Below, in pieces: positions 41,578 to 49,544 of a DNA stretch of 49,544 nt. Source of the DNA: an uncultured Anaerolineae bacterium (GTDB lineage Bacteria; Chloroflexota; Anaerolineae; J036; Brachytrichaceae); contig CALBEF010000068.1 of NCBI GenBank assembly GCA_937927775.1, forward strand, positions 1 to 49,544. Direction: 5' to 3'. A model generated the notes under the pieces. The model was given only the letters and a program-made list of their open reading frames with translations. It made no database searches and was not told the DNA's origin. A program made the position numbers and the translations under genes. The stretch's first letter is position 1. The number at the start of each line of letters is the position of its first letter.

Positions 41578-43617
41578 ATGACATCCCATACGCTTGGCGC
41601 CTTCGCGCGCGACCAGATGGGGTTTGTGCGCGTCGCGGCCATCACGCCGCAATTGCGCGTGGCAGACATCGCATTCAACACACAGGCCATCATCGCGGCG
41701 CTGGAACAGGCTGCCGCGCGCGGCTGTCGTCTGGCGCTCTTCCCCGAGCTGTGCGTCACCGGCTACTCCTGCGCCGACTTGTTCTACCAGTCGCTTTTGT
41801 TGCGCGATGCCAGCGCGGCCTTGCGCCCGATTGCCGAGGCCGCCGACCGCGCCGGCATCGCTGCGGTGGTTGGCCTGCCGTTGGACATGGATGGCCGGCT
41901 GTACAACTGCGCGGCTTTTCTGTGCGGCGGGCGCGTGATTGGCATCGTCCCGAAATCGTTTTTGCCGACCAGCGGCGAATACTACGAAGCGCGCTGGTTC
42001 AGCGCGGCGCGCGATGCCACGCGCCGCAGCGCGATGCTGGACGGCGCAGAGGTTCCCTTCGGCGCGGACGTGCTGTTCGAGGCCGGCAATTTGCCCGGCT
42101 GTGTGATCGGCATCGAGATCTGCGAAGACCTGTGGGCGGTCAATCCGCCCAGCGGCGGCATGGCGCTGGCCGGCGCGACGGTGTTGTTGAATCCCTCGGC
42201 CAGCGACGAGCTGCTGGGCAAAGCTGACTATCGACGCGACCTGGTGCGACAACAATCGGCGCGCTGCCTGGCGGCCTATGTGTACGCCGCCGCCGGCCCC
42301 GGCGAATCAACTACTGATGTGGTGTTTGGCGGCCATTCGATGATCGCCGAGAACGGCGCGCTATTGGCCGAGGCCGAGCGCTTTCGTTTTGATACGCAGA
42401 TCGTGATGGCCGATGTAGACGCGCAGCGCCTGGCAGCCGAGCGCGTGCGCAACAGCAGCTTCTCCGCAGCCGGCGGCTCGCACACCTGTCGCGTATTGCC
42501 GTTCGACCTGCCCGATCCGCCGGCCGGCGCGCAGCCGCACCCAGCCCGCGCCGATCTGTTGCGCCCGCTGGCGCGGACGCCGTTTGTGCCAACCGATCTG
42601 GCGCAGCGCGCCAAACACTGCCGCGAGATTTTCAGCATTCAGTCCACCGGCCTGGCGAAGCGACTCCGGCACACCGGCGTCAAGACCGTCACGCTGGGCA
42701 TCTCCGGCGGGCTGGACTCGACGCTGGCCCTGCTGGTGACGATCAAGGCGTTCGACATGCTGAGTCTGGAGCGCGCCGGCATCGTGGCCGTGACCATGCC
42801 CGGCTTCGGCACGACGGCGCGCACGCGCGACAACGCGCAACGCCTGGCCGAGCAACTCGGCGTCACGCTGCGCGTGATCCCCATCACCAACGTTGTGCGC
42901 CAGCATTTCAAAGACATCGGCCACGACGAAACGATTCACGATGTGACCTATGAAAACGCCCAGGCGCGCGAACGCACGCAGATTCTGATGGACCTGGCGA
43001 ACAAACTGGGCGGGTTTGTGGTGGGCACTGGCGATCTGTCCGAACTGGCGCTGGGCTGGGCGACGTTCAACGGCGATCACATGTCGATGTATCACGTGAA
43101 TGCCGGCGTGCCCAAGACGCTGGTGCGCTATCTGATCGAGTGGGCCGCCGACGCCGAGTTCAGCGGCGAGACCTCGGCGATTTTGCGCGACATCAGCGCC
43201 ATGCCCATCACGCCAGAGCTGTTGCCGCTGGGCGAGGGCGGGGCGCTGCAACAGGAGACCGAGACGACGATTGGCCCCTATCTTCTGCATGACTTCTTCC
43301 TGTTCCACACGGTGCGCTATGGCTTTACGCCGCGCAAGGTGTTCTATCTGGCCTGTCGGGCGTTCGATGGCGACTATCCGCCGGCTGAAATCCTGCGCTG
43401 GATGAAGGTGTTCTACGCGCGCTTCTTCTCGCAGCAGTTCAAACGCTCGGCCATGCCCGACGGCCCCAAAGTTGGCACGGTGGCGCTCTCTCCGCGCGGC
43501 GACTGGCGCATGCCCAGTGACGCCAGCAGCGCGCTATGGATGGCGGAACTGGAGGGAGTCGTCAGTAGTCAGTCGTCAGTCGTCAGTAGCCAGTCGTCAG
43601 TAGTCAGTAGTCAGTAG
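41578..43617 (+). CDS. nadE: Glutamine-dependent NAD+ synthetase
   Basis: The 679-aa two-domain enzyme converts nicotinic acid adenine dinucleotide to NAD+. The N-terminal nitrilase-type glutaminase has the catalytic Glu in [11 protein letters not shown] (about 57), Lys in PKSFLPT (about 125) and Cys in [10 protein letters not shown] (about 182). The C-terminal synthetase has the P-loop [10 protein letters not shown] (about 376), [12 protein letters not shown] and [22 protein letters not shown] ending. The length fits the large bacterial/TB-type form. The last 20 or so residues ([16 protein letters not shown]) are encoded by CAGTAGT heptamers, and the repeat supplies the TAG stop. Confidence 0.96.
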   Translation: MTSHTLGAFARDQMGFVRVAAITPQLRVADIAFNTQAIIAALEQAAARGCRLALFPELCVTGYSCADLFYQSLLLRDASAALRPIAEAADRAGIAAVVGLPLDMDGRLYNCAAFLCGGRVIGIVPKSFLPTSGEYYEARWFSAARDATRRSAMLDGAEVPFGADVLFEAGNLPGCVIGIEICEDLWAVNPPSGGMALAGATVLLNPSASDELLGKADYRRDLVRQQSARCLAAYVYAAAGPGESTTDVVFGGHSMIAENGALLAEAERFRFDTQIVMADVDAQRLAAERVRNSSFSAAGGSHTCRVLPFDLPDPPAGAQPHPARADLLRPLARTPFVPTDLAQRAKHCREIFSIQSTGLAKRLRHTGVKTVTLGISGGLDSTLALLVTIKAFDMLSLERAGIVAVTMPGFGTTARTRDNAQRLAEQLGVTLRVIPITNVVRQHFKDIGHDETIHDVTYENAQARERTQILMDLANKLGGFVVGTGDLSELALGWATFNGDHMSMYHVNAGVPKTLVRYLIEWAADAEFSGETSAILRDISAMPITPELLPLGEGGALQQETETTIGPYLLHDFFLFHTVRYGFTPRKVFYLACRAFDGDYPPAEILRWMKVFYARFFSQQFKRSAMPDGPKVGTVALSPRGDWRMPSDASSALWMAELEGVVSSQSSVVSSQSSVVSSQ

Positions 43618-43727
43618 CCAGTAGCCAGTCGATAGTTCCTTCAATCGTTAATCGTCAATCTCTCAATCGTCAATTCCCCCAATCGTCAATTCCCCAATCG
43701 TCAATCCAAAATCCAAAATCCAAAATC
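43557..43727 (+). repeat. Composite heptamer array (CAGTAGT, CAATCGT, AATCCAA) after nadE
   Basis: CAGTAGT/CAGTCGT/CAGTAGC units (43557-43630) start inside nadE. CAATCGT units follow (about 43640-43705), then AATCCAA units (43704-43727) end about 9 bases before psuG. The whole gap between nadE and psuG is repeat. Confidence 0.93.
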
Positions 43728-43736
43728 GAGAGTTCC

Positions 43737-44648
43737 ATGCTTGTTTTCTCCGCTGAAGTCAGTCGGGCGCTGGCGGAAGGCCGGCCTGTCGTGGCGCTGG
43801 AGTCCACGTTGATCACGCACGGCTTCGCCTGGCCGCGCAATTTGCAGGTGGCGACTGAGATCGAGCAGACGGTGCGCGCGCAGGGGGCCACGCCGGCCAC
43901 CATCGCCGTGCTGGCCGGCCAGATCACGGTGGGCCTGAGCCGCGACCAACTCGAATACCTGGCGACTGCGCGAGACGCGCGCAAGTGCAGCGTGCGCGAC
44001 TTGGGCATCGCGGCCGGTCTTGGGCTGGATGGATCGACAACGGTGGCGGCGACGATGTTCATCGCGGCCAAAGCCGGCCTTCGCGTCTTCGCCACCGGCG
44101 GCATCGGCGGCGTGCATCGCGGCCATCCCTTCGATGTGAGCGCCGACCTGACCGAGCTGGCGCGCACGCCGGTGACGGTAGTGTGCGCCGGCGCCAAGGC
44201 CCTGCTCGACCTGCCGCTGACTTTCGAGCGCCTGGAGACGCTGGGTGTGCCGGTGATCGGCTATCAGACGGATGACATCCCGGCGTTCTATTCGCGCAGC
44301 AGCGGGTTGCGCGCCGACGCGCGCGCCGATTCCCCCGCCGATGTGGCCCGCATCGTCCACGCGCGCCGCGACCTGGAGCTACCAGGCGGTGAGCTGGTGT
44401 GCGCACCCGTTCCACAAGCGGATGAATTGCCCCGCGATGCGGCTGAAGCGGCCATCGCCGAGGCGCAGCGCCTGGCCGAGGCGCAGGGCATCCACGGCGC
44501 GGCGGCGACTCCTTTTCTGCTCGACCAGATCGCCAAACTGACGCGCGGGGCCAGCGTGCGCGCCAATGTGGCCCTGCTGCTCAACAACGCGCGCGTGGCG
44601 GCTGAAATTGCGCGAGCGTTGCGCGACGCCGGCCTGCGCGACGGATAA
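43737..44648 (+). CDS. psuG: Pseudouridine-5'-phosphate glycosidase
   Basis: The 303-aa protein matches PsuG throughout: VALESTLITHGFAWPRN, GATPATIAVLAGQITVGL, KCSVRDLGIAAG, then GSTTVAATMFIAAKAGLRVFATGGIGGVHRG. GAKALLDLPLTFERLETLGVPVIGYQTDDIPAFYSRSSG and GASVRANVALLLNNARVAAEIA complete it. The enzyme splits pseudouridine 5'-phosphate into uracil and ribose 5-phosphate. No pseudouridine kinase (psuK) is adjacent. The stop codon (GGA TAA) is the first part of a dispersed 35-bp repeat. A GAGAG Shine-Dalgarno-like sequence lies before the ATG. Confidence 0.95.
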   Translation: MLVFSAEVSRALAEGRPVVALESTLITHGFAWPRNLQVATEIEQTVRAQGATPATIAVLAGQITVGLSRDQLEYLATARDARKCSVRDLGIAAGLGLDGSTTVAATMFIAAKAGLRVFATGGIGGVHRGHPFDVSADLTELARTPVTVVCAGAKALLDLPLTFERLETLGVPVIGYQTDDIPAFYSRSSGLRADARADSPADVARIVHARRDLELPGGELVCAPVPQADELPRDAAEAAIAEAQRLAEAQGIHGAAATPFLLDQIAKLTRGASVRANVALLLNNARVAAEIARALRDAGLRDG

Positions 44649-44677
44649 ATCCGCACGCAACACGCAGCGAAGCCGGC
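44643..44677 (-). repeat. Dispersed 35-bp repeat, copy B
   Basis: This is the reverse complement of copy A at 19348-19382 with about five differences. It begins at GGATAAATCC, which contains the psuG stop codon. Confidence 0.6.
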
Positions 44678-44728
44678 GCAGGCCGGCCTGGCGCGTGTCC
44701 AAATCGGCGGGTGGGCTTGTTCTGATGA

Positions 44729-46099
44729 TCAGTCAGCCAGGCGCACCTGCGCATACCGGATGGTGTTCGGCGTCGCCCCGACGCCAAACAGGTCGATCAC
44801 CGCGCCGGGGGATGTGCCGTTGCGCGGGGTTGCAGTGAAGAATGCGTTAAGCGGACAGGTCAGGTCGAGTTTGACCGGCGGCTCGCTCCTCGGCAGCACT
44901 TGCTGAAGATAGAAACCGCCGGCTGCGCCTCCTTCGTCAGACAGGTGATACACCAGCAGCAGGCGATCTGCGCCGGCGGCATGGAAGGCGGCACAGGTCG
45001 GGCGCGGACCGCTCATCGGCACATCAACTGTGCCGCCGGGCGCAATCGCAACTGACTCATGTGCTGCGCCGCCGCCCGGGTTTGCCTCCTCGCTGCGCGC
45101 CAGCGTCCTGCGCGCGATCACTTCGCCGTGTCTCACGCGCGCGTATTTCAGCGCCAGCGTGATCGGCAGGCCGGGGAAAAAGGCGTCGCGCATGAAGGCG
45201 TGCCACACGTTGCGCTCCAGCCAGAGCAGATGCGCGTCGCCGTCCGGCCCGATCCACAAATCCAGGTTGCGAATGTGGCCGCATGTCTCATCCACGCTGG
45301 CGACGGTGAGGATGGGCGAGAAGGGCGTCGCGGTGATGTCCGGCGTCCAGGTGAAGTAAAGCTGGCGGAAGTCGTAATCCCAGTCGTTGCCGGTGACGCG
45401 CCGTTTGTAGTCGCGCCATTCCAGGTTGGGTTCCACAATGTCGCTGACAGCCATCACATACGCGGCGCGGTTGACCAGCGCGATCTGCGGGTAACACGCG
45501 CGCAACGGAAAGCGAATCATGCCGCTGCGCGACCATGCTCCGCTGTGATCCCTGAAACTCCACGCCTGGCCCTCGTGCCCGACGATGTTGAGCAGCAGAA
45601 GTTCGCCCTTTTCGGCGTCGGCGGCGATGCCGCGATAGGAATGCTCGGTGAACTCGTAAGGTTGATCCCAGGCCGGCTCCAGCGCCTGCGGCGGCTGATC
45701 GGGCGCGCTGGCGTCGAACTGCAGGAGATGGGGGCGGCAGGCCCATGATTCGCCGGTGTCCCACGTTTCGCGGTAGCGCGTTTTGGGGTTGACCGAGAGC
45801 AGGATGCGCCCGCCGGCCAGGCGCGCCATCGGGCACGGTTCGCGCTCGGTCGGGCCGGGGCCGGCCTGGACGCGCGTGAAGCCGGCCTCGCCATCGCGGC
45901 GCGTATCGCGGCGCATGAAGACCTGCCAGCGCGTGTTGCACAGCGGCTTTGCGCCGGCCACTGTTTCCGGCACGCTGCAAAACACAGCGTCGCCTTCGCG
46001 GACGATCACCGGCGAGCCATAGCACCACAGCGGGCCGGAGCCGTTGTTGGGCGGTGCATATGTCGTCACAATCTCTTCGGCCACGATCTCGATGCGCAT
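44729..46099 (-). CDS. BNR/propeller-like protein of unknown function
   Basis: The 456-aa product has repeating beta segments with a propeller look: WCYGSPVIVREGDAVFCSVPE, GRILLSVNPKTRY, YRGIAADAEKGELLLLN, YPQIALVNRAAYVMAVSD, HLLWLERNVWHAFMRD and RLLLVYHLSD. The pattern is similar to sialidase-like or GH-type five-bladed folds. No catalytic set could be assigned. No signal peptide is present. CTGGAG lies before the ATG as Shine-Dalgarno. It diverges from the broken mannonate dehydratase gene, and the region is rich in sugar-related genes, which hints at a glycan role by context only. Confidence 0.7.
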   Translation of the reverse strand: MRIEIVAEEIVTTYAPPNNGSGPLWCYGSPVIVREGDAVFCSVPETVAGAKPLCNTRWQVFMRRDTRRDGEAGFTRVQAGPGPTEREPCPMARLAGGRILLSVNPKTRYRETWDTGESWACRPHLLQFDASAPDQPPQALEPAWDQPYEFTEHSYRGIAADAEKGELLLLNIVGHEGQAWSFRDHSGAWSRSGMIRFPLRACYPQIALVNRAAYVMAVSDIVEPNLEWRDYKRRVTGNDWDYDFRQLYFTWTPDITATPFSPILTVASVDETCGHIRNLDLWIGPDGDAHLLWLERNVWHAFMRDAFFPGLPITLALKYARVRHGEVIARRTLARSEEANPGGGAAHESVAIAPGGTVDVPMSGPRPTCAAFHAAGADRLLLVYHLSDEGGAAGGFYLQQVLPRSEPPVKLDLTCPLNAFFTATPRNGTSPGAVIDLFGVGATPNTIRYAQVRLAD

Positions 46100-46230
46100 A
46101 GTTAGCTCCAGGTTAAGCGCGATTGCGAATTAAGACATGATTCAGGATAGCACAGCCGGCTTGCTGCGCTGCGCTTTCCCTCAAGTGTCCACATGTGTTA
46201 TCGTGCGTCTACAAGGAGAGCCACAGATGA

Positions 46231-46383
46231 ATGCCATTCGTGTGGGCAGCCGCCAACAGCGCGCTGGTGAAGAAATATGCGCGCGAAGCCGGCTCTGAAA
46301 GGGCTGCATGTCTGGCCGGAGGACGACCTGTGATCTGTTTTGAACTGTGGGCGCATTTTCGTTTTTATGCGAGGCAGCTATGA
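46231..46383 (+). pseudogene. Possible PIN-domain (VapC-like) remnant
   Basis: A 50-codon frame after an AAGGAG site opens MPFVWAAANSALVKKYAREAGSER. This resembles the start of PIN-domain toxins (..VDASALVKRYVxEAGSE), but the metal-binding Asp is missing and the frame ends after unrelated sequence. It overlaps the mannonate dehydratase start (ATGA). No antitoxin gene is seen. The call rests on one short block. Confidence 0.35.
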
Positions 46384-47450
46384 AATTCGGGCTGGGTCTG
46401 TATGGCAACATGTTGAACGCTGAAAACTTTCGCTTCGCGCGACAGGCCGGCGCCACGCACATTGTGGCGCACGTTGTCGGTCACTTCGGCGCGCTGACCG
46501 ACGCGGCCAAAGACGACCGGCTGAAGGGCTTCGGCATCTCGCGGCCGGACGGCGAAATCTGGACGTATGAGGGGATGCGCAATTTGCGCAAGGCGATCAA
46601 CGCGGAAGGGCTGGAGCTGGAGGCCATCGAGAACTTCGAGCCGGCGCATTGGTATGACGTATTGCTCGACGGCCCGCGCAAGCGCGAGCAGATGGAGCAT
46701 CTGAAGCGCATCATCCGCGACATGGGCCGGGCCGGCATTCCGGTCATGGGCTACAACTTCAGCATTGCCGGCGTGTGGGGGCGCGTGAAGACGCGCGCCG
46801 CGCGCGGCGGCGCGGAAACTGTCGGCTTCCATGATCCGATCCAAACCCCTATCCCCAGGGGCATGATCTGGAACATGGTGTATGACCCGGACATCTTCGA
46901 CCCTGAAGGGCGCAACGGCACAATCGGCGAGATCACGCAGGAGCAGTTGTGGGCGCGCCTGGCCGAGTTTCTGCGCGAGATGCTGCCGGTAGCAGAGGAG
47001 GCCGGCGTCAAACTGGCGTTGCACCCCGACGATCCGCCGCTGCCGTAGCTGCGCGGCGCGGCCCGGCTGGTCTATCAACCCCGCCTCTACGACCGCGTGC
47101 TGGACATTTACGACAGCCCGATGAACGCGCTGGAGTTCTGCCTGGGCACGCTGAGCGAGATGCGCGAGGGCGACATTTACGACGTGGTGGACAAGTACAG
47201 CCGGCTGCGCAAGATAGCCTACATCCACTTTCGCAACGTGCGCGGCAAGGCGCCGCACTACGACGAGGTGTTTATTGATGAAGGCGACACGGATATGATC
47301 CGCGTCCTGCGCATTCTGCATCGCAACCGCTACGACGGGGTGCTGATCCCCGATCACACGCCGGCCATGAGCTGCCCCGCGCCCTGGCACGCCGGCATGG
47401 CCTACGCGCTGGGCTACATGCGCGCGGCAGTCAGGATGATTGACGATTGA
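46380..47450 (+). pseudogene. uxuA: Mannonate dehydratase interrupted by an in-frame TAG
   Basis: The frame encodes KFGLGLYGNMLNAENFRFARQAGATHIVAHVVGHFG, then ENFEPAHWYDVLLDG, GIPVMGYNFSIAGVWGR and LALHPDDPPLP. It then meets TAG at 47046-47048 and continues in the same frame with LRGAARLVYQPRLYDRVLD, ALEFCLGTLSEM and YIHFRNVRGKAPHYDEVFIDEGD, ending with GVLIPDHTP. Both halves are normal for UxuA/ManD (about 356 residues total). This enzyme removes water from D-mannonate in glucuronate breakdown. The stop lies right after the HPDDPP metal-site motif. Nonsense mutation, sequencing error or readthrough are possible. The last codons and stop (GAT TGA) come from GATTGAC repeats. Confidence 0.88.
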
Positions 47451-47460
47451 GCGATTGAAG
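47439..47460 (+). repeat. GATTGAC/GATTGAGC repeat at the uxuA stop
   Basis: Three short units supply the final Asp-Asp and TGA of the mannonate dehydratase frame. They are the same units as at 6163 and 28912. Confidence 0.85.
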
Positions 47461-47498
47461 ATTCAGAGCCGCGCCGTTCGTTCCCGGCCATCCTCAGA

Positions 47499-47524
47499 TA
47501 ACAGACGACAGATGACAGACAACA
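47499..47524 (+). repeat. ACAGACG/ACAGATG heptamer array
   Basis: Three to four 7-bp units run into the left arm of the terminator stem at 47521. Confidence 0.75.
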
Positions 47525-47553
47525 GAACCCGGATTTTGCGCCCGGGTTCTGTT
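47521..47553. terminator. Terminator between uxuA and the beta-helix gene
   Basis: A 12-bp perfect stem (AACAGAACCCGG and its complement), 9-nt loop, between convergent genes. The downstream U-tract is weak on the plus strand (GTCTTC). On the minus strand the stem is followed by CTGTCATCTGTC. Confidence 0.6.
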
Positions 47554-47585
47554 GTCTTCACTGAGCACTCATCGCTCAGCGCTGA

Positions 47586-49544
47586 CTACGGCTTGCGCAC
47601 CATTGGCGCGTAGCTGCGCCACACGGCCATCTCCACCGCGCCCACGTCGCACGCGCCGTTCTGCGGGCGCAGCATCCCGCGCTGGTCGTCGGCGATGCAA
47701 CGCGCCGGCGGGATGTGGTTCAGCGCCGGGCTGTGCGGCATAGGCAGGTGCGTCAACGTCGCGCCGCCGTTCAGCGCCAGCGGGCGCAGCAGCGGGTTCA
47801 CGTTTGTCAAGTCGTTCGGCGCGGTCAGTGTCGCGCACGAGGCGTCGCTGCTCAGGTTGTCGTTCTGGCTGGCCAGCGTGGATGAGAAGTTCTGGCAGTT
47901 GCCCGGCATGTTGCCGGCCAGCAAGGTGGCCCGCACCTGCAAGCTCGCGCCAGAAGACAAATACACGCCGCTGCCCGCCGTGTTGCTGGCGACAGTCGTG
48001 TAGGTCAGATAGCCGCTCCCGCCGGAAAGGCGCAAGCCGCCGCCGTCGTTTGCCAGGTTGGCGCTGAAGGTACTGTTCAGGATGCTGAACGGCGCGTTGC
48101 TCCACAGGCCGCCGCCGCCATTGCCGCCGCTGGCCGTGTTCGAGGTGATGCTGCTGGCCTCGACGCGCAGCGTAGCTCCGGTGTGGAAGACCCCGCCGCC
48201 GCCGTAGGTGGCGCTGTTGTCGCTGACCTGTGCGCGCAGCATGATCAGGCCGGCGCCGAGTTTGTTGGCCGCGCCCCCGCCGCTCTGCGCCGTGTTGTTG
48301 CACAGGATGGAATCCTGCACATACAGGCTTGTCCCACTGCCCGTGTTATTCAGCCCGCCCCCACTGGTTGCCGCAGGGCCGATGGCGCGGTTGTCGCAAA
48401 TGACGGCGTTCGCGATGCCGACGTTGCCGGCGTTCGTGTTATGGAGGCCGCCGCCATCCTCTGTGGCGCGGTTGAATCGCACCTCGCTGCCAATCAGCAG
48501 CGCGCCGGAGACGGTGTTATACCAGCCGCCGCCGCGCCTTGCGGTGTTGCTGAGGATGAAGCCGCCGTTGATCTCGGCCAACGCGCCGCCGGTGTACAGC
48601 CCGCCGCCCAGCCCAAACGCGGTAGCCGTCACAGCGTTGTTGGCGACGAAGAGCTGACTAGCGACCAGCGACTGCGCGCTGTAAACTCCGCCGCCCAGGG
48701 CCGACTGTCCCGTGAACAGCGCCGACGCGGTGTTGCTCACGATGGACACCTGCGTGAGGGTCGCAGGGCTGCGCGTGGCAATTCCCCCGCCGTGCGCTTC
48801 GCCGGGGTTGGTGTTAATGACTTGCGCCGTGTTGTAGGACACTGCGCCGCCGATCACCTCCAGCGAGCCGCAGTCCACGCTGCAGAAGATGCCGCCGCCG
48901 CCGCGCGCGGTTGCCTCGCTGATGACGGCGGTGTTGCGCAGCACCTGCGATCGGTTGATAAACGCGGGGCCGGCGCTTAAAATGCCGCCGCCATCTCTGC
49001 CCTGGGTCGTGTTGTCCGCCACGATGCTGACCATCATCTCCAGCCGGCCTCCCTGATGACACACCCCGCCGCCGGCGCGCGCAGTGTTGCCCTGAATGAT
49101 GACATCGCTGAGGGTCAGCTTGCCGCCGCCGCGATGCCTCACGCCGCCGCCGCCCTGATAGCACACGTCACCGGCGGCGCCGGTCTCGTAGCTCGTGGCC
49201 GGCATTGTCCCGCCCGCAATGCGCAGCCCGGCCAGGGTGACATCTGCGCTGCTCGTCGGCAATACGTCGAATACGCGGTCGCCGATACCTGCCCCGATAG
49301 TGATGGTCACGCCATTGGCCGGCCCGATGATAGTCAGCGCGCCGGCTAACGGCCCGCCGATGTCCAGGTCGCGGTAGCCGTTGCTGTCGTTGTCGCCGCC
49401 GCCGGTGGTCAGGGTCAGCGTGATAACGGCGATGGTGGGGTCGAATACGATGGTGTCGTCGCCATACGGCCCGACGCCGACGCAGCCGTTGAAGTCGCTG
49501 TTGTTGTTGGCGGCGTTGATCGCGCGGCGCAGCGAGCAGCCGGT
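47586..49544 (-). CDS. Right-handed beta-helix surface protein with CSLREA-type start, 5' end outside window
   Basis: The frame runs to the window edge (652 residues visible). The edge reads CSLRRAINAANNN, the CSLREA-type motif, then DDTIVFDPTI, and next a long series of SNTAxxGGGG-like repeats (about 18). In each, a short strand ends with N-T-A and a Gly-rich turn. The C-terminal block has PHSPALNHIPPARCIADDQRG, then CDVGAVEM, typical of choice-of-anchor Q domain proteins. These are exported, surface-bound parallel beta-helix proteins, as in polymorphic outer membrane/adhesin-like families. The signal sequence should lie past the window. An internal ATG at 49310 is not the true start. Confidence 0.88.
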   Translation of the reverse strand, partial: TGCSLRRAINAANNNSDFNGCVGVGPYGDDTIVFDPTIAVITLTLTTGGGDNDSNGYRDLDIGGPLAGALTIIGPANGVTITIGAGIGDRVFDVLPTSSADVTLAGLRIAGGTMPATSYETGAAGDVCYQGGGGVRHRGGGKLTLSDVIIQGNTARAGGGVCHQGGRLEMMVSIVADNTTQGRDGGGILSAGPAFINRSQVLRNTAVISEATARGGGGIFCSVDCGSLEVIGGAVSYNTAQVINTNPGEAHGGGIATRSPATLTQVSIVSNTASALFTGQSALGGGVYSAQSLVASQLFVANNAVTATAFGLGGGLYTGGALAEINGGFILSNTARRGGGWYNTVSGALLIGSEVRFNRATEDGGGLHNTNAGNVGIANAVICDNRAIGPAATSGGGLNNTGSGTSLYVQDSILCNNTAQSGGGAANKLGAGLIMLRAQVSDNSATYGGGGVFHTGATLRVEASSITSNTASGGNGGGGLWSNAPFSILNSTFSANLANDGGGLRLSGGSGYLTYTTVASNTAGSGVYLSSGASLQVRATLLAGNMPGNCQNFSSTLASQNDNLSSDASCATLTAPNDLTNVNPLLRPLALNGGATLTHLPMPHSPALNHIPPARCIADDQRGMLRPQNGACDVGAVEMAVWRSYAPMVRKP

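Noticed and set aside
46380..47450. Genetic-code change with TAG as sense codon
   Set aside because: TAG is used as an ordinary stop at the ends of xdhC, hflX-upstream EAD gene and nadE, so only a local event is plausible.
1..49544. Transposase, integrase or tRNA-linked mobile element
   Set aside because: I found no transposase, recombinase, phage or tRNA gene; the only mobile-like DNA is the repeat families.

Overview
The window is GC-rich, gene-dense bacterial chromosome with about 40 protein-coding genes on both strands. I saw no rRNA, tRNA, CRISPR array, prophage or intact insertion sequence. The best guess for the host is a member of the Chloroflexota, probably Anaerolineae-like. Reasons are the cysteine-rich 110-aa protein typical of that phylum as I remember it, an EAD-type Death-like adaptor domain, a CSLREA-type beta-helix surface protein, very abundant short tandem heptamer repeats, and Proline-Threonine-rich lipoprotein linkers. 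This assignment is inference; no marker gene was compared.

Layout. 1-3.4 kb: the end of rsmD, a secreted NAGPA-type glycosidase and a CBS protein (minus strand), then rlmN, rpmB and an Asp23/Gls24 gene. 3.5-7.9 kb: a fatty-acid kinase pair (FakA-like and DegV/FakB-like, ATGA overlap), then an N-terminally short molybdo-flavoprotein subunit with XdhC. 8-12.2 kb: uvrC and alpha-glucan phosphorylase, diverging. 12.2-18 kb: an alpha/beta hydrolase, a CapA-like lipoprotein, an O-antigen-ligase-like membrane protein, a MaoC dehydratase and a methyltransferase. 18-25.4 kb: proB, the 110-aa Cys-rich protein, a frameshifted histone-deacetylase-family gene, two enoyl-ACP-reductase-type SDRs (one a clear FabL), a membrane-anchored Cas4-like nuclease, a small membrane protein, a DUF309 protein, a GH16-like lectin-fold protein and a truncated DHFR-family remnant. 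25.5-38 kb: a carbohydrate and amino-acid block (MGH1-type glycosidase, aminotransferase, tyrosine-phenol-lyase-like enzyme, GH5-like glycosidase, aldose epimerase, FmdB protein), with an EAD-membrane protein / HflX / site-2 protease cluster in its middle. 38-49.5 kb: a giant beta-propeller receptor-like protein, NAD synthetase, PsuG, a beta-propeller-like protein, a mannonate dehydratase broken by one TAG codon, and a large beta-helix surface protein that runs off the window.

Three features stand out. (1) Families of 7- or 8-bp tandem repeats (GATTGAC, ACGCAAY, CAGTAGT, AATCCAA, ATCTGTC, ACAGACT, CACCCTGT) fill most intergenic gaps. They repeatedly supply the stop codon of the upstream gene, and in two cases (rlmN and the O-antigen ligase) lie in frame inside a gene. 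(2) At least eight genes have a TANNNT hexamer 6-9 nt before the start codon, which predicts leaderless mRNAs. (3) An EAD adaptor domain on a type-II single-pass membrane anchor sits directly upstream of hflX and a site-2 protease, which suggests an undescribed intramembrane-proteolysis signalling unit.

Broken or remnant genes (HDAC family, DHFR family, uxuA, a PIN-domain scrap, a coxM-like gene) point to ongoing decay, although single-base assembly errors could explain the HDAC and uxuA lesions.
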